The notes beneath the pieces were generated by a model. That model was not told the DNA's origin, made no database searches, and saw only the letters and a list, made by a program, of their open reading frames with translations. From Salvia splendens (lineage: Eukaryota > Streptophyta > Magnoliopsida > Lamiales > Lamiaceae), in NCBI RefSeq assembly GCF_004379255.2, contig NC_056049.1, positions 22,428,063 through 22,492,062 of the forward strand: a DNA stretch of 64,000 nt. The letters are read 5' to 3'. Positions 50,976 through 61,456 of the stretch are shown here, in pieces. The position numbers were made by a program, and so were the translations under genes. Numbering within the stretch: the stretch's first letter is position 1; each line of letters starts with the position of its first letter.

Positions 50976-51886
50976 AGGGTTTCATTTTATTTAATTACCT
51001 TTATAATAATGTATTAATTACAATTACAATAGATATATCAAAATTCAAAAGTGTGTCTAGTAACCCTTCTTTATTGTATATTGGATTTCTTGCTGAAGCA
51101 CAAGTTGAATCCCCAAGGGCGCTCACAGCAGGCCCGGAAGAGGTGTCGCGCCTAAGGCCCGGGACAAGATGGTGCATCGCAGGTAGGGAGGTTGGGCCGG
51201 GGACCGGGATTGAGGCCACATTTGTCTATTTGTAAACTGTGAATTGTGGTTGTTGGTGTCTGATCTGAAAAGTGCCACATTGGCCTAGTTGTAAACTGTG
51301 AATTGTTGTTGTTAATGTCTGATCCGAAATATTGATATGATACATGGATTATATGTTTGATACCTTTGTAGTCATATGTTGTATGTTGTGAAATTGTTAG
51401 TACTGTGCTTTTTCTTGTATAATTTGAAGGTAATGCGGAAGAAATTGTGTTTGGTTTTGAAATCAATCAAGGAATTAATGGATCTATTTTGATGGATTTA
51501 AAGAGATGTTTTGACGTATAAATTTACTGGCCAAAACGAATTTAGTCGGAAGAAATAGTATGTAATGTAAAAACTGAACAATTTACTTAATTTTTGTCCT
51601 TGGCTATATAAAATAGAAAAAATGTTAATGCTAAAAAATGAACAGCAAGACAGTAGACAGTTTCATGTGTTTCTGCCTAATCTAGATAAATAAAACTTGA
51701 GCAAACATCCTAGTCTCCATTATATAGTGGTTTTATAAATTGTAAAAGGTCACACTTTGACATCTAACTTACCAAATGTGATCGGGATTAGTGACTGCGT
51801 ATTCAATTTCTTGCTTGTATCGATTATTAAAGGAATTGAATAATCTATTGTTACAAAATTGTCGGAAGCAAAAGGAAAGACAAGAA
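50976..51886. other. F-box gene 3' flank with a small tandem repeat
   Basis: Positions 51110-51214 are GC-rich and suggest a retroelement fragment. They run into a 59-bp direct repeat (51215-51273 and 51274-51332, containing GTAAACTGTGAATTG). The rest is AT-rich. Sequence at about 51757-51815 resembles the region upstream of the first tRNA-Gly gene. Confidence 0.5.
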
Positions 51887-51957
51887 GCACCAGTGGTCTA
51901 GTGGTAGAATAGTACCCTGCCACGGTACAGACCCGGGTTCGATTCCCGGCTGGTGCA
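51887..51957 (+). tRNA. tRNA-Gly (GCC), second copy
   Basis: 71 nt, identical base for base to 46824-46894, with the same acceptor stem, A and B boxes and GCC anticodon (51919-51921). CAA occurs a few bases upstream, as is usual at plant tRNA starts, and a run of T follows within 3 bases. Likely a dispersed duplicate. Confidence 0.97.
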
Positions 51958-52202
51958 TTATTTTTTCTAAAGCCTTTTGATATTTGCCTCTACATTGAAG
52001 CCCACATTTATTAATTATTTGAGGTAAATAACTATCATTAGCAATTACTGACAGCAGAAGTACAAGAATATATTCTCTTTCTCCAATCCAATTTTTTTCA
52101 AGGTAAAAACATATGTGAAATTACTAAAACTGAAATCCAACATCCATTAATCCAACACAAACTTAAACCTAGTGCAAAACTGCAAATCCAGAGTCAGGGC
52201 CC

Positions 52203-52848
52203 TCAACTGCCAGGCTGCTTTGGAAAATGCAACTTGATCAACGGGGGAAGTTCAGTGAGATCAATCGTGGACTTGCCCAATAGAATGCTCTTCAGCTTCG
52301 GATCGCAGTTGACTACATTCCTGTTGACGGGATCCTATAGCAACGATACAAATGATCAAATACAATCCAAATTTGCACGAAGCTCAAGCAGTTTGTTACT
52401 ACAACCTACGAACAAACCGTGCTGTTTTTCTTTTCTCTATCACATCACAGTACAATATATCAATCACCATCATTTAAATACAACAGTTTATAATCAACAC
52501 ATCAAAGTCATGCTTTGTGCTAGCAAGAAAAGGGATTTTGGGTCGTGTCAAGAATTCCAAAGATCATTTAGAAACTCTTATCTGCCCAGTTATTTCTAGT
52601 TCAACAAAAACAATTATCATAAAGATAAGGTGAGTACTAATGATGTGGATTTTGGAGCTGACCTGGAGATTGTTATCCTTGATATAACCCCAAACACGCT
52701 TAAAGCAACTGAGTTGTGAACTTTGAGACTGGCCCATGAAATCTCTAAGCACGGTAGGCAAATTAACAATGTCGATCAAAGATGCAACTTTCTTGGGGTT
52801 GTCTGTAACAACCTTCTTCAACCTCTGCGGTAGCATTCTCCCCAGTAC
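52203..52848 (-). CDS. Small SWIB/MDM2-domain protein
   Basis: SWIB domains are found in SWI/SNF-associated proteins and in small plant nuclear or organelle proteins. Two exons are visible: 52663-52848 and 52203-52334, joined in phase 0. From the Met at 52836 they give 101 aa. The SWIB domain runs through LPTVLRDFMGQSQSSQLSCFKRVWGYIKDNNLQ and NVVNCDPKLKSILLGKSTIDLTELPPLIKLHF, nearly the whole protein. The exon continues four codons upstream of that Met to an acceptor (CTGCAG/GTACTG). A further 5' exon may therefore exist; I could not identify it. Confidence 0.88.
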
Positions 52849-54150
52849 CTGCAGCCCCCAACCGATTGCAATAAAACAATCAACAGCTAGTCATCTATTG
52901 TTATACAACATGTTCCATCATTGCATTACTGATATTCACTTTGATGCGAAGACCTTGCAATTCCAATAGTTTATTTCTTTAGGTGGTAGGCTTCTCATTA
53001 GCTTATACAATAAATTCCCAATATAATCGTAAATCCAATCAAATTTTCCGTTTTGGCTCTTCTGAGATTTCTATAAGCTAAATTTTTTATAAGAAGGCGC
53101 CTTCAAGCCCTTCAACGCAGAATAATAGTTCATGATAGTTTTTGTCACTTTTCCCTAAGCTTATAAGTCAAGCATAAATATTTCAAGTAGGTAGGTTCTA
53201 CAACATCATTACTTAACGGCATTCTTCAAGATCAAAGCAAAAACTAGTTCTTTCACCCAATTTTCAAGCTAAAATGTAACTTAGGATAATAACTCTTGCC
53301 CTAATCAGGGCATGATGATTGCAAATTTTGAATGTTGAATAAATTAAAAAATGACATTGGATAAGAATGAAGTTTAATTAATTTAAAGTTGTTGAATAAT
53401 TAATTTATGCACTAGAATACATGATGTACTCATTATCATCCATCTTTACTAACTGTGTAGCTTTTTTTTGAGTTGGGAAAAACAGAGACGTGTATATATC
53501 ATCAAATCTCTACAAATTAACTTTCACTTTGCAATAGTAATAGTTTAAGAAGAGTCAAATGATATGGAATGCAATACATACTGACGGTCAATAAGGTGTA
53601 AAATGAAATCTAACAAACTAAAGTGAAAAAGTTACATATCAACAAGCAAAGTCCAATATACAAAATCAACCACAAAAAGAGATCAATACCTAACCGAATT
53701 AGTCGCATTTCCACACCAATATTCTTCCCCTGTTTTTCAAAGAATTCGGTGAAAGCGTTGAATGATAAACTAAACAACAAAATTCTAAACCAAATGGTCA
53801 CAAGACTAATTATTGCTTTACTTTTTAGAGAAAAGGAAATTTTTGGCATCTCCCTCTCCCTCCACATATTATTTTCTTAAATCCCACTTGAAATATTCAC
53901 ACACACACACACAGCATGACAAACAAGAAAATTTGATCCAAATGACAGTTTCTTAATCCAAACTTTGATATCATATCATATCATTACCTTGGATTGAATT
54001 AATTCCATGCATATCTTCATCAGCCCCAAAAGAAAATCTTTTGAGCAAATTCATAACAACAAATCACAAAATACTTTTTAAAGAACAATGTGTACAATTT
54101 CTGGTTTCATCAAGAAAAGACTAGCATACCTAGAGTGATGAGCAATGAGA
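52849..54150. other. Spacer between the SWIB gene and MIR166
   Basis: AT-rich with a short (CA)n at about 53900-53915. It may contain leader exons of the SWIB gene and 3' parts of the MIR166 primary transcript, but none can be pinned down. Confidence 0.4.
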
Positions 54151-54154
54151 AAAG

Positions 54155-54262
54155 TTTAAGAGAGCCGAGGGGAATGAAGCCTGGTCCGAGATCATTCTGC
54201 ATAAATATGGATGGAAGCTAGAATGTTCTCGAACCAGACAACATTCCCCTGAACATCTCACC
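54155..54262 (-). ncRNA. MIR166: MIR166 precursor
   Basis: On the minus strand 54189-54169 (21 nt, TCGGACCAGG... ending CATTCCCC) matches the mature miR166 sequence, one of the best conserved plant microRNAs. The opposite arm at about 54249-54229 (GGGGAATGTTGTCTGG...) has the miR166-star form and pairs with it with few mismatches. A loop of about 38 bases separates them, and pairing extends below the duplex. miR166 cleaves HD-ZIP III mRNAs controlling organ polarity and meristems. Open frames across this region are incidental. Copy number suffix cannot be assigned. Confidence 0.95.
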
Positions 54263-54265
54263 ACT

Positions 54266-54713
54266 AGTATCCTTGAGGGGTTCGAAGAAGCTGATCTTGA
54301 TGTCTCCATGCATTGATGTTTCAAGGAGACTTATATATATATACATGTGTGTGTGTGTGTGTGTGAAGGAAAGAGGGGAAGGGGGATAAGGGATTTCTTT
54401 TTTGACAAGTATTTCCACTTTGTACTTCATGCTTTTCACACACAGGAATTCAAACAAAATCACCATTTTTGTCACGCAACCTTTATCATCTTGATATAAC
54501 TAACTAAGTAGTAAGTACTATCAAACAAAATTTACGTACCAAGTCACACCTAATTTTGTACCGTGTTGGAAAACGATAAATATATTTTCCGCTCGAGCAT
54601 TTATTACGATATCCGTGTCACAATTTCCGGTGCGGAAATGTAGGGTCGATTGAGCCATATTTGTAGCTCCGCTGCAATTAAAAAGATGAGGCCGTTTTTG
54701 CAATATTTCAAAG
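54266..54713. other. MIR166 upstream region
   Basis: On the minus strand this is the likely promoter side of MIR166. A TATATATATA stretch and a (TG)n microsatellite lie at about 54330-54365. Nothing else recognised. Confidence 0.45.
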
Positions 54714-54718
54714 GTCGT

Positions 54719-55347
54719 TGATACGATTATATCTTCCAAAATATCTCACATATCTCTATTATTATATTACCATATCTTTTCCGTATCTTTATTATCTTGT
54801 TCACCAAGTTAGGTTATTCATAGAAGTATTATAAATATGAGTCTTTGTTATCATTTGAAGGAATCATGAAAGAAATATAATTATCTTTATCGTTTCGTCT
54901 TTTATTTTTCTACAATTTACTTTTCCGTCTTTGTTCATCGGTTGCTCGACGGGAGGATCCCGCGAACGGACCTTCAATATCCGGTGAATTCTCGTCAATT
55001 ATCATTGATACGGGTTTCTCCTCAATGAAAGCACCAGATGATAAGGAGAAACCCGTATCAATGATAATTGACGAGAATTCACCGGATATTGAAGGTCCGT
55101 TCGCGGGATCCTCCCGTCGAGCAACCGATGAACAAAGACGGAAAAGTAAATTGTAGAAAAATAAAAGACGAAACGATAAAGATAATTATATTTCTTTCAT
55201 GATTCCTTCAAATGATAACAAAGACTCATATTTATAATACTTCTATGAATAACCTAACTTGGTGAACAAGATAATAAAGATACGGAAAAGATATGGTAAT
55301 ATAATAATAGAGATATGTGAGATATTTTGGAAGATATAATCGTATCA
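54719..55347. mobile_element. Perfect palindromic LTR-like element with 5-bp target duplication
   Basis: Two 304-bp arms (54719-55022 and 55044-55347) are inverted copies in which I see no mismatch, separated by 21 bases. The outer ends are TG...CA, and GTCGT is duplicated at 54714-54718 and 55348-55352. Each arm reads inward like an LTR: TGATACG start, a TATAAATATGAG promoter-like box about 110 bases in, TTTTCTACA at about 197, then a leader-like GC-rich part (CTCGACGGGAGGATCCCGCG). Ends and duplication fit an integrase-made LTR retrotransposon insertion, but the LTRs are head to head rather than direct. No coding capacity. Confidence 0.85.
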
Positions 55348-55352
55348 GTCGT

Positions 55353-56984
55353 ATACTATAATTAACCCCACTCTCTAATAAAAAATAATCATAGCCTATA
55401 TGGGTTCAATGTTATGCCATTTTCAGCTCAATGTGTAAACATTACACAGATCAAAAGCATGTTATTTTTGGAAATGCTCCATGATCGGTCTTATCAGCAA
55501 ATAAGAAGTTATTGGTACTAAAGATTGTTTCTTTATATTTAGTTACTTATAAACAATTAAGTGAAATTAATGTGTGAAGAGTGTTACTTCTACATTCCAC
55601 AAATAGTAAAAAGCAGTGAGTTTAGGAAGAAGTAGACAACATTCATAAATGAAGCCGTTAATCACCAATTTCGAGTGATTCCACCCGTAAAGATGAAGCA
55701 ACAAATAAATGGTGCATGTGGTGGTTAAGGATGTCTACATAAAGAAGAGAATTAATTAGGTAGGAGCTCTTTCTTGAACATGCTCTAGTGCTTTCTCAAG
55801 ATGTATATTTTGGTTAGGGGTAGTGTAATCGAACGGAGCCGAATGCTTTAGCTTTTATTTATTATCGAGTCCGTATTTATATCATTGTGATATTAGAGTT
55901 ATAATTAAAGTTATAGAAAGAACCATTTTTGTTCACCTTAGATTGTAAATCATTTAAAAACCCAAGCGATCTATCCCAAAATTATATTCTGGATCGTTTT
56001 CGGAAATGATAGACATATCAAACTCAACTTCTCTACCGTTGAAACTCACTAAATCTACAAATATCCTTGTAAAGGGGTTTGACAAAGTCATGTGGGAAGA
56101 AAGATCAATGTTGGGCTGTTCATGAGTTGCAAACACTATCAAAAAGTTTGTTGAAGTTAAAGTGGTCCAAAACATGTCATAACCTAATTAGTGTCTACCT
56201 ACATAGTGAACAAGAGCATATCACCCCACATGTCATGTAAATACTTTTCTTGTGATGCTTGATAAAGCAATAACACGCAAGTAGGTTCCAGCCGATTCCG
56301 GTTCTAAGGGGAGTGGATTCATAACTGGACCGACAACCCTATTCGTATGTGGTTCAATTTTGAATCGAAAACCTGCCATTTCGGTTTATGTTCAAAGCTG
56401 ATTGTTTTGGTTAGTTTGTGCCGGTTTTTTCACAATTTTCAATATTTTTTACCAATTATTTCAAGTTTTGAGCCAAATTTGTCATTTTTTATTGCCAATT
56501 TTGGACTGCAACTGCAGTTCATGGTTCAAAAAGGTTAAAACCATAGCCGTAAAGATAAAACTGATGCCGATTTCAGTTAAACCTGAAAGTGTCATCACCG
56601 ATTCCAAAATCAGAACTGGTGGTCCAATTAAAACCTAACAATTCTACAAACAATGAATGCTAATGAAGGGAACTATAAATTAAGGAAATAAAATTGAGTA
56701 TCCTCGATGGAATATTCCAAATCTAATATTCTACTCGGTTATGCTCCGCTCATATATATACAAACGTAGACACTATCTTAGTTGAATTCATACTTCCCCT
56801 CCAATCATTAATTAGATGTAGGGGAGAACTACCATCTTCAGTTATAAAACATGAATAAAGTAGGGGAGAGAATATAAAACGTGAGTAATAAAATGAAAGT
56901 AATTTTTTTTATTTTTGATACATTTCATTAATTTTGATAGACAGTATCACTTTATATTTTGGGTTATGATATTGTATTCTATAT
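55353..56984. other. Spacer before XRCC4
   Basis: Mostly AT-rich. At about 56280-56640 it has scattered CCGGTTC, CCGATTCC and GGTTCAA motifs resembling a decayed hAT subterminal region. No ends were found, and no gene. Confidence 0.45.
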
Positions 56985-57033
56985 TGGGCTTACATATGGG
57001 CTACCAATTTTCTTGGTATTTTAGATTTGGGCC
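56985..57033 (+). promoter_or_regulatory. Site II-type motif cluster upstream of XRCC4
   Basis: TGGGCT at 56985-56990, TGGGCT at 56997-57002 and TGGGCC at 57028-57033, 115-160 bases before the start codon. TGGGCY clusters are TCP-binding sites found in growth- and proliferation-linked plant promoters. Function inferred. Confidence 0.5.
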
Positions 57034-57146
57034 TTTTTATGCAAATTGAATATGGATTAACAAAGCGGGAACTCCTCTCTCTCTCTCTAAAAGCTTCCTC
57101 CACACACCGCCAACAGCAAGCTTGCAGAAATTCATCGTCGAGAAAA

Positions 57147-59350
57147 ATGGAAACGCCGAAGCACACATGCTTGAAGCTCCAATTAACGATGGGCGTCGGC
57201 GAACCCGAAGCCGTTTTTGTGAAGGGCACCTGGTACCCAACCCGATTCGACATTTCCATAACCGACGGCCTCCAAGCTTGGACTTGCCATGGTAGGTATA
57301 CTAATGGTAACCAAATTTGTTGAATTAATTTAATTTAATTAATTATTTTATGTATGCGGGAAAGCTACTGAGGAAGAGGTGAAGGAGAGAGCGTCGTGCT
57401 GGGACCAAACGGCGTCGTACTACATCGACTTGGCCGAGAGGTATCTCGGCTTTCAGCAACCCGGGTCGGTTTACGGCTTCTCGGATGCTGGAGGCGGATG
57501 CAGACGGGTATGTTTGAGCTTTCGTTTTGATTGTTTCTTATCAATTGGTTCAGTTATTTAGTGGAATTTAGTGAATTCATTTTTTATGTAATTTGTAGGG
57601 ATTGTTTTAATTTGTGCTCTGATTTGGGGGAAATCGATGCTTTTTGTGTAGTAAGGCTGAAAAATGGAGACTTTGGGAACAATATGAAAATGGATGTGGA
57701 AAATGCTCATGAAACATACTGATCAATTGATCATTTATAGCATCATGGTAGATTTGTAGCTTTCTATGGTTGAGTTACTTTATTGATTTTATATCTGTGA
57801 AGCTTTCTATGTGCGTGCATTTGCATCATGCTTGCAGAACTATGCTGACCGACTACCGTATGTGGTTGATGAACTCTGTTTGCCATAAAACTTTTAGAAG
57901 TCTGTGTTTACAGTGTAGCTTGACATTGTATATTAGGCATATATCTTGATTGTGATTTGTGCATGCTTTTTTTTGTTGGAATTTCTTGTACGAACAAAAT
58001 CTACGTGGCTAGAGTTGGTTTTTGACGTGGCTAGAGTTGGTTTTTGATTTAAGTGAGGTTTTGCTACAACCATACAAACAAAGGGAGGATTTGTGTCATT
58101 TTTCACGATTTGATACATTAATCAAAATGAATACAAAGTTGTTGAACACTCGGTAGTCAGGTATTCATTTCCAGGTACTCTGTATCTAGTTTGATAGAAT
58201 CGGGAGTGGGAGATGGAGTCGATTAGTTGACTGAGTAAAAAATTAGATTTCTAAATGAGTTCGGCCTTTTCCTTTTCTAAGTAAAGCTACTAAGTACATT
58301 TTCTATTTATAAGCTTTTTCTTTCGCATCTCTTTCTGTTACAATGTAAAAAACTCTTGTGGATCTAAGCTCTCCAAAAACCTTCTTTCTTCTACTATGGG
58401 TTTTGCTGGTCTGTTATATCTGTTGTGGGGTATGCTATTCCAGAATTTATCGAAAATATCCAATGATTGTTTATTTTACTCAGGAGTGGCATCTCCCTCA
58501 TTTTACGTTTGGTTTCTGATTTTGCAGTTATCATGGACGTTTGAGAAGGAAGGTATGAAACTGGAATGGCGGTGGAAATGCCACCCTTCCCCCGATAGCA
58601 AACAAACCACAGTGGATGTGCTGGACTTTCTTATGGATGCTAACATAAAGCTGAGTGTAAGAGAGAAAACTTATCATATATTGCACTCTATCACATTATA
58701 TCCCTTGCAACGTCCTAATGGCAGTTGACTACATGCACTCAACTTCTATCCTCAGTCACTCTTACAAAAGAACAAGCTAGGATTGTCGTTGACTAGTTGG
58801 TTCTCTTGTTTGAATAGGAGGAAGTTGTATGGAAATCACAGTCGTTTGACAAGCTCAAACAGGAGGCTGAAAAGTGCCTTGCACAAAGTGAGAAACTCAG
58901 CAGTGAGAAATCAGAGTTTGAATCTGAAATATATGGAAAGGTACAATTCCCGGCTCCTGACCGTGACTGCGTCTCTCTCAACCGTCTCCTATATGTTCAT
59001 AAATTTTGCCATAACATGTCATTTTTTTCTGGCAGTTTGTTCAGGTCTTGAACTCTAAGAAAGCAAAACTTAGAACGCTGCGCAATAGGCTCTCCAAACA
59101 GCCTTCGGCTGAAAATTCCCCTCAAGAAGAAGTGTCCTCAGATAGTAGGACTGAGAGCTTAGACGAAGGAAGTGATGAAGAACGAGATGGGCTGAGAGCT
59201 GTCGAAAAACCCGAAAAAGAACAAGTGTCCTCAGACAGGACTGAGAGCTTCGATGAAGAAGACGAAGAAGTTACGGTTAAAAACTTGGGTGCATCTTCCT
59301 CCTCTAAAAACGTCCCAACCACTAAGCCCCGTGGTAGAAAAAGGAAGTAA
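57147..59350 (+). CDS. XRCC4: DNA repair protein XRCC4
   Basis: Partner of DNA ligase IV in non-homologous end joining, in the nucleus. Five exons join in phase: 57147-57291, 57365-57507, 58528-58656, 58818-58940, 59036-59350. They give 284 aa. Exons 1-3 (residues 1-139) form the globular head (EAVFVKGTWYPTRFDISITDGLQAW, YLGFQQPGSVYGFSDAG, LSWTFEKEGMKLEWRWKC). Exons 4-5 to about residue 200 form the coiled coil that binds ligase IV (SFDKLKQEAEKCLAQSEKL, FVQVLNSKKAKLRTLRNRL). The tail is Ser/Asp/Glu-rich and contains repeated DRTESFDE-like segments (also SRTESLDE). It ends with a basic KPRGRKRK, a likely nuclear signal. The stop is 172 bases from the convergent KNOLLE stop codon. Confidence 0.95.
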
Positions 59351-59522
59351 GATCCTACTTTTATGTGAATTGTATGTACATTAAAAAAAAAAAACTCGGG
59401 ATTGAAATGAAATTTACTTCTCATACTTGCAAATATTACAAGAAATTATACATAAATGGATACATTCATCTCACGAGAGTGAAAGCAAAAACAAACAATT
59501 AAATAAATAGTATTCTATTCCA

Positions 59523-60443
59523 TCACGATCTAGTGAAACTGGTGGCAATGGGGATGACAACAAGAAGAATGATGGCTAACAGCAGTATGATTCCGATGCA
59601 CAGGCATCGCCGGCTGCTCCTCTGGTGATCTTTCGCAACCTTGAGGTTCTTCGTTCCAGCGCTCACATACTGCTGCGCGTTCATCACGTGGTGCTCGATG
59701 TCGTCCATCTGCTCGCCCTGCGCCTCCACCATCACAGCCATGTCGAGGAATATCTGGTGGAGCTCGAGCAGGCTCTTCTCGATCTCCTTGGCCGCGTCGT
59801 GCCGGTCCTGTATCTCCACCACCGTCTCCACGACCTTCCCCCTCCCGTGCTCCTGAATGGCTCTAGACAGCAGCTCCTCCCCGCCGTTCCCATCGCCACC
59901 GGAGATGATCTTGTCGATGACGTCGTCGTCGGGATGCTCCCCGGTGACGGTGAAGTATCGCCTCCCGACGGTCTCCTTGTACTCGGTCATCATCCGCTGG
60001 CGCAGAGCCTGGAAGTCCATCATGAGCTCCTTGAGCTTCTTCCGGAGCCCGTTGGTGACGGCGGACCGAGTCCGGTCGACGGGGGTGCCCTCCTTGCAGG
60101 CAGAGAGCCTGCGGTTGAGGGCGTTGGAGCTGTCCATGTCCTCGAGGCGGGAGCGGATGGCGCGGGCGCGCTTGAGAACGGAGAGGATGTCGGCGTTGAC
60201 AGAGGCGCGGAGGGATTTGAGGGCGTCGGGGTTGTGGAGGGACTTGCCCTCCTCGTGGGAGGATTGGAGGCGGGCGAGGGTGTCTCGAATTGAGGCCATC
60301 TCTTGCTTGACTTGCTCGGCTTCTTCGAGGAAGGAGGTGAGGTTGGTGTCGATGTGGGTAGTCACGCCCATTTCGAGGTCGGCCATGGCTTCCTTCTTTA
60401 GGTCGACGTAGCTCGTGAAAGATTTGGTCATCAGATCGTTCAT
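59523..60443 (-). CDS. KN: Cytokinesis-specific syntaxin KNOLLE (SYP111)
   Basis: A Qa-SNARE that mediates vesicle fusion at the forming cell plate during cytokinesis. Intronless, 306 aa, family length. The N-terminus MNDLMTKSFTSYVDLKKEAM is KNOLLE-like. A three-helix regulatory region covers about residues 35-160, and the linker contains RRYFTVTGEHPDDDVIDKII. The SNARE motif is at about residues 205-268, with the ionic-layer glutamine Q242 in EAQGEQ. A C-terminal membrane anchor lies at 281-302 after a basic RSSRR. Expression is probably G2/M-phase: an inverted pair of MSA motifs lies 129-158 bases upstream of the start codon. Similarity is closest to SYP111, with SYP112 the alternative. Confidence 0.93.
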   Translation of the reverse strand: MNDLMTKSFTSYVDLKKEAMADLEMGVTTHIDTNLTSFLEEAEQVKQEMASIRDTLARLQSSHEEGKSLHNPDALKSLRASVNADILSVLKRARAIRSRLEDMDSSNALNRRLSACKEGTPVDRTRSAVTNGLRKKLKELMMDFQALRQRMMTEYKETVGRRYFTVTGEHPDDDVIDKIISGGDGNGGEELLSRAIQEHGRGKVVETVVEIQDRHDAAKEIEKSLLELHQIFLDMAVMVEAQGEQMDDIEHHVMNAQQYVSAGTKNLKVAKDHQRSSRRCLCIGIILLLAIILLVVIPIATSFTRS

Positions 60444-60571
60444 CTTGATTTGCTTGTGTGTGTAAAGAGAGAGATGATTGGTGGGAATGAAGTGAGGGTG
60501 GCAGTACTTTAAAGTGAAGAAGAAATAAGTGGAGGCGAGGCTATTTGTACAGATTCAGATTTAAATTGGAA

Positions 60572-60601
60572 TAGCCGTTGCAGTTCAGGAACCAACGGCT
60601 A
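60572..60601 (-). promoter_or_regulatory. Palindromic pair of MSA (mitosis-specific activator) motifs
   Basis: TAGCCGTTG (60572-60580) and CAACGGCTA (60593-60601) are perfect inverted repeats 12 bases apart. Each contains the AACGG core bound by three-repeat MYB3R factors, which drive G2/M genes including KNOLLE in Arabidopsis. Motifs are seen; function rests on family knowledge. Confidence 0.8.
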
Positions 60602-61456
60602 GTTTTCTGATTTGAAACCGACAATATGCTTTGCAGCATCTGCCAATTCTATCGGATCCGATGATAAAAAGGATATATACTGTATTTAATATTGTAACCG
60701 ATAATATGTTATGCTGTGCTACGTGATTTTTTAATCTCTTAAGTATTTTACAAATTGTGCATTAAAATTTGTGTCGTTTTAAAAATTTGCTTTAAACGAA
60801 AAATGTAGTACTACTATAAATTTAGATTAAACAACTATGATGTTCACAAATATTGCTCACATAGGAGTATACCGTAACATTTCATTTATAAGTGTATTTG
60901 CTTTTAATATTTGATTTTAAAGTAAAAGACAAACTATAAACAGTTTGGATTATTGGGTATAGTCGAAACTAATCTTATTATGTTAACTAGAAAATAGTAC
61001 TAATGTATAGTCCATCCATAAATATCGGTTGATGGATATTTTCAGACTGTATAATTACTTGAAGTACTTATATAATGGAGTAATATTTGTGCATCAATAA
61101 TTGATCATAAAATGTGTATAAGATGGTTGATTTATTATTGATTAAGAAAATGTTGTTCTCTATGAAAAAAGAACAATGTTAACCTTAAAAATTAAAATCA
61201 AGTTTCATGTCTATAATTCTGATAGTGTTCAGCAACAATTTACATAAAAAACTTATACGAACTTGACCCCAACTCTGAAGCACCAAAGACTCGAATTTCA
61301 TTCAAACAGAGGTTTATCTCTCATCCTATTTCTCCAGCTAACATGTTTGATAGAAGTGGGGATCATCACCATATATGTCGACACATGATGGAAAGATAAC
61401 TACCGGATTGATCATCGATAGCACATGCCTCAAGTAGCACGAAACCTGACTGCGAT
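60602..61456. other. Spacer between KNOLLE and CWF19-like
   Basis: AT-rich without recognisable repeats. The last 150 bases are the likely 3' untranslated region of the CWF19-like gene. Confidence 0.5.

Noticed and set aside
54130..54475. Open frames on the minus strand before the SWIB gene, first considered as its 5' exons
   Set aside because: The region is the MIR166 hairpin and its upstream side; the peptides have no family match and no phase-compatible splice to the SWIB exons was found.
59625..60411. Long open frames on the plus strand opposite KNOLLE
   Set aside because: They are antisense shadows of the GC-rich, intronless KNOLLE coding region; their sequence is His/Leu-rich low-information protein.
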